A DNA stretch of 64,000 nt from Pyropia haitanensis (taxonomy: Eukaryota; Rhodophyta; Bangiophyceae; Bangiales; Bangiaceae). Positions within the stretch are counted from its first letter, which is position 1; each line of letters starts with the position of its first letter. Below, in pieces: positions 60,568 to 64,000 of the stretch. A program made the position numbers and the translations under genes. Under the pieces are notes generated by a model. The model made no database searches. It was given only the letters and a program-made list of their open reading frames with translations, and had not been told where the DNA came from. Where the stretch lies: the NCBI GenBank assembly GCA_008729055.1, contig SDUX01000006.1, forward strand, positions 2,840,842 through 2,904,841, read 5' to 3'.

Positions 60568-63500
60568 ATGTCGTTCCCTACGTCCTCCTTTGACGTCAAC
60601 TCGCGGGTGACGTTCGTGTTGCGCTGCGAGACCGAGTTTGGTCAACGGTGCGTTTCTTCGCCCTGCTTCCACATCTCGCTCGTCGCTGTCTGAGCGGTGC
60701 GCTGGCGAAGAGGGCCTCGGTTCTGGGCCCCACCCTACGGTTGCCGGGTGAGGCGCTGGAAGTGGGCGCTATGTTTCAGCCTTGCTTCGTGGTGCATCGT
60801 AGATCCAGCGGTGGTCTGGTGTGTATGGACCGGCTCTGCACTTTGCACTCGCGCTCGACGGCGGGATGGTGTAGTGGCGAGGTGTGGGGCCCGCGTTGCA
60901 TGCTGTTGTGCATAATGGTGTGTTGCACTTTCTGTGCGCGTGTGCTGACTTGTGTCGTATTTTCGCGCTGATCTTGGATCTGTGCTGGGCCTGGTTGGAC
61001 TCGTGAGCAGCGTCCGTGTCATTGGGAATGACTCGCGTCTTGGCGGCTGGGACCCCCGTCGAGGTGTGGAGTTGACGACTTCGGCAGGCGCGTGGCCTTC
61101 ATGGCGTGTCTCTGTTGACCTGCCTGCCGGACGCAAGGTGGAATACAAGTACGTGGTGCAGCAGGGCACCCCGAACGTCCTCCCCGGCGATGAGGACCTG
61201 GTGGTGGGCAGCCCAGACGGTCCTGGGATGACTCCTGGGTCTGTCGCAGCCGATGCTGCTGGTAGCGTTGGCGCGGACACGATGGACGGCTCTATGAAGT
61301 GGGAGCTGTTTGAGGAGAACCGCACCCTCACCACCCGTTCGGGCCACATGATTGTGAACGACGGGGAGTTTGGGAAGTGGAATGACGTTGATGAGGGGCG
61401 TGTCAAGTGCTTTCTGACGCCGGACGAAGGATTTGGTGACGCCATCGAGAGCCTAGTCATCGTGCTGTACCGGCTGCCCATCATTGCCAAGCGCGACTCG
61501 ACTACGGGAGCTTGGAGCTTCAAGTGGGACGACGACGCTCTCTACCTAACGTCCACCGGTTTACGGAAGGGCTTGGAGCAGCTCAAGGTGGCACCTCTCT
61601 GGGTGGGCATACTGAACTCGGAGGATGAGGTGCCTCGGCAGGAGCGCGAAGGGGTTGCTGACCGGCTGCTGGAGGAGTTCAACTGCGTGCCCGTCTTCAT
61701 CCCGCACGACACGCTGAAGCATTTTTACCAGGGCTTCTGCAAAGGCACCCTCTGGCCGCTCTTTCACATGGTGTCGTCTGCCACAGATCACACGGAACAC
61801 ACTACCCGTTTTGACGACCACCTCTGGCGTGTTTACATGAACGTCAACCGGATGTTCCGCGACAAGGTGGTGGAGGTGTATGATGGGGACCGAACGCTCA
61901 TTTGGGTGCACGATTATCACCTGATGCTTCTGCCGCAGGCGTTGCGGTCGCGCCTGTCGGGTGTGAAGATTGGTTTCTTCCTTCACATTCCGTGGCCCTC
62001 GTCCGAAGTTTACCGCGTACTGCCGTGGCGAAACGAACTACTCAAGGGCATGCTGTCCGCGACGCTGCTGGGCTTTCATCTGTTTGACTACGCCCGCCAC
62101 TTTCTCTCCGCTTGTGTACGGCTGCTGAACCTGGAGCACGAGGCCAACAGGGGCTCCCTTGGTCTCGACTACGACGGTCGGCACGTGATGCTGCGCGTGA
62201 GTCACATTGGCGTGGACCCCGAGCGGTTCTCGGAGGGCCTGAGCGCGCCGACGCTGACGGACCGGGTGGCGGAGTTTAAGGAGCGGTTTGCCGACTGCAC
62301 TGTCCTCGGTGCCGTTGACGACCTGGATCTCATCAAGGGCATTGCCCTCAAGCTGATGGGGTTCCAGCGGTATCTCGATACCGCGCCCAAGATGCGGGGA
62401 AAAGTTGTGCTTGTACAAGTAGCCATTCCGAAGGCTGCCCGCGTCAAGGCGGCCGTGCGTAACGAGATTCGGGAGCTGGTTGCCGCCATCAACGACAAGC
62501 ACGGTGACGGGTCTGGGCGGCGACCCGTTTGGTACCTGGAAGAAAGCATCTCCTTTGAAAGCCGCCTCGCGCTGTACAGCATCATGGACGCGCTGGTTGT
62601 GACGCCCATCCGAGACGGCCTCAACCTCATCCCGTACGAGTACATTGTGTCTACCTCCGAGGGCAAGGGCCAGTTGGTACTGTCGGAGTTTACTGGCTGC
62701 TCTCGGGCGCTCTCATCTGCGGTGCGCGTCAACCCGTGGGACTTGGAGAAGCTGTGCGGCGTCCTGGACATGGTCGTTCAAAAGGCCATTGCCGCTTCGC
62801 CCGAGGTTGAGCTGAAGCGTCGGGCGGATAAGGCGTACGTGTCGGCGCACTCGTCCCAGCAGTGGGCGCAGTCCTTTTTGCATGACTTGAAGGAGGCGTC
62901 AGAGCCGGCACAGGTGGTTGTCAAGGTGGGTCCACTAGCTGGCTTGCCTGGCGTACTCACCTACGACGAGTTCACTCTTCTCAACCGCTCGGCGGTTCTA
63001 CGCGCCTACAAGGCCGCCAAGAGGCGCCTGTTCCTGTTTGACTATGATGGGACGCTGACCTCCATCACCGAGCAGTCTTCTCAAATGGCTCACGCATGGG
63101 CGCGGCCGAGCGAGGCCGTGGCAGCCAATTTGGACACGTTGTCTAAGGACCCGATCAACGACGTCTACATTATGTCTGGTCGTAAGACAGAGGTGCTTGA
63201 GGCGGGCCTGAACAACTCCCCGACGATTGGGATTGCGGCTGAGCACGGCTTCTTCTACCGGAAGAAGAATTCGAAGGAGTGGCAGCGGCTGTTGGAGGAT
63301 GCGGACCTGTCATGGATGGAGCTGACGTTGCGTATCATGCTGATGTACACGGACCGCACGGACGGGTCTTACGTGGAGCAAAAGACGGCTGGCATTGTGT
63401 GGCACTACCTGGACGCGGACCGAGAGTTTGGCTCGTGGCAGGCCAAGGAGATGCGTGACCACCTTGAGTCGCTCCTTACCCCCTTTTCGGTGCAGGTGGT

Positions 63501-63954
63501 ATCTGGTTATGGATGGCTTCAGGTCCGGATGGCGGCGATGAACAAGGGCGTGATGGTGGAGACGATCCTTCAGGACATGCCCGAGCCCCCGGACTTCGTG
63601 CTCTGCTGTGGCGACGACCGCACGGACGAGGACATGTTTACGTACTTGGACACGCATCTGGACCCTTCTGTGAAGCAGTTCACGTGCACGGTGGGCGTCA
63701 AGCCGAGCAATGCGCGTTACTACCTGCACTCATCCAATGAGGTGGGCGCGCTGCTGGAGACCCTGGTCACTGGGAGCTACCCTCGCGGTGTGCGCCCCCG
63801 CGGTCGTGGTGCGTCCATTTCTCTCGCTGACCTCGTACCCGACGACGAAGGCTCCTCCAGCACACCACCGATGCCGCAGAGGACCAACGGGCCCCGGACA
63901 AGCGCGTCGGGCCAGAAGAGGCGAGGCCTGGCGTCCTCGTTGCCGAGCCACTAG
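60568..63954 (+). CDS. TPS: CBM20-fused class II trehalose-6-phosphate synthase/phosphatase, 2 exons
   Basis: Exons are 60568..60647 and 61011..63954 (donor GTGCGT, acceptor GAGCAG, phase 2), giving 1007 residues. The N-terminal CBM20 starch-binding domain (about 10-115: VTFVLRCETEFGQR, DSRLGGWDP, WRVSVDLPAGRKVEYKYVV) is split by the intron. A GT20 domain follows (about 165-660: WVHDYHLMLLP, GFFLHIPWPSSEVYRVLPWR, HIGVDPERF, RDGLNLIPYEYI). Last is an HAD phosphatase domain (FLFDYDGTLTSI near 700, MSGRKTEVLE, GDDRTDEDMF near 893). The GT20 motif VDDLDLIKGI has Asp where active synthases have Arg before the Leu-Asp, as in plant class II proteins, so synthase activity is doubtful. The phosphatase motifs look intact. 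The C-terminal ~60 residues are Ser/Arg-rich. The CBM20 suggests association with floridean-type starch, by inference. Confidence 0.93.
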
Positions 63955-64000
63955 CTGCCCCAGACGTCGCGGCGCCTGCGACTACTCCTTCCCCCATCTG

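Noticed and set aside
1..64000. Search for tRNA and rRNA genes
   Set aside because: No cloverleaf with matching A and B boxes and no rRNA core motifs were seen by eye. A covariance-model search would be decisive.

Overview
The window is nuclear DNA of a eukaryote with a very GC-rich, compact genome. Genes have zero to two short introns, plastid-type and mitochondrial presequences occur, and there are long poly-Gly/Ala/Pro tracts from CCG/GCG repeats. A Golgi-type sulfotransferase-like protein, a CBM20-bearing class II trehalose-phosphate synthase and a plastid-type TerC point to a photosynthetic protist. A bangiophyte red alga (Porphyra/Pyropia-like) is my best inference, not a demonstrated fact.

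Layout. 0-17 kb: LSM12 (-), a secreted Thr/Pro-repeat protein (+), a plastid-type HEAT-repeat protein (+), mitochondrial SCO1 (-), a sulfotransferase-like type II membrane protein (+), a double-SWIB protein (-) and an F-box/LRR protein (+). 17.4-19.1 kb: a 1.73 kb block bounded by perfect 31-bp inverted repeats. 19.6-21 kb: V-ATPase subunit E (+). 22-36.6 kb: a direct segmental duplication of about 4.4 kb. Each copy carries an ABCB half-transporter gene (-). The copies are separated by about 4.2 kb of non-duplicated DNA and two related DNA transposons, one of which lies inside copy 1. 39.5-44.2 kb: an NDR/LATS-type AGC kinase with a huge disordered tail (+). 47.6-49 kb: TerC (+). 51-55 kb: SMC3 (+). 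56.5-64 kb: CCT2 (+), proteasome alpha-2 (-) and CBM20-TPS/TPP (+).

Most genes are housekeeping: proteostasis (CCT2, PSMA2, F-box), cohesin (SMC3), organelle biogenesis (SCO1, TerC, HEAT protein), acidification (V-ATPase E) and signalling (NDR kinase). They are not an operon-like pathway.

Three observations stand out. (1) Each of the two transposons has four subterminal small hairpins that share one stem sequence within the element but differ between elements. (2) All eleven introns I could place by protein homology start GTACGN or GTGCGT, with C rather than A at donor position +4. (3) Several conserved genes switch reading frame exactly at long G/C homopolymers, so either the sequence or the gene models are imperfect there. 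Only ATG starts were used for the genes. No tRNA, rRNA or CRISPR array was recognised.
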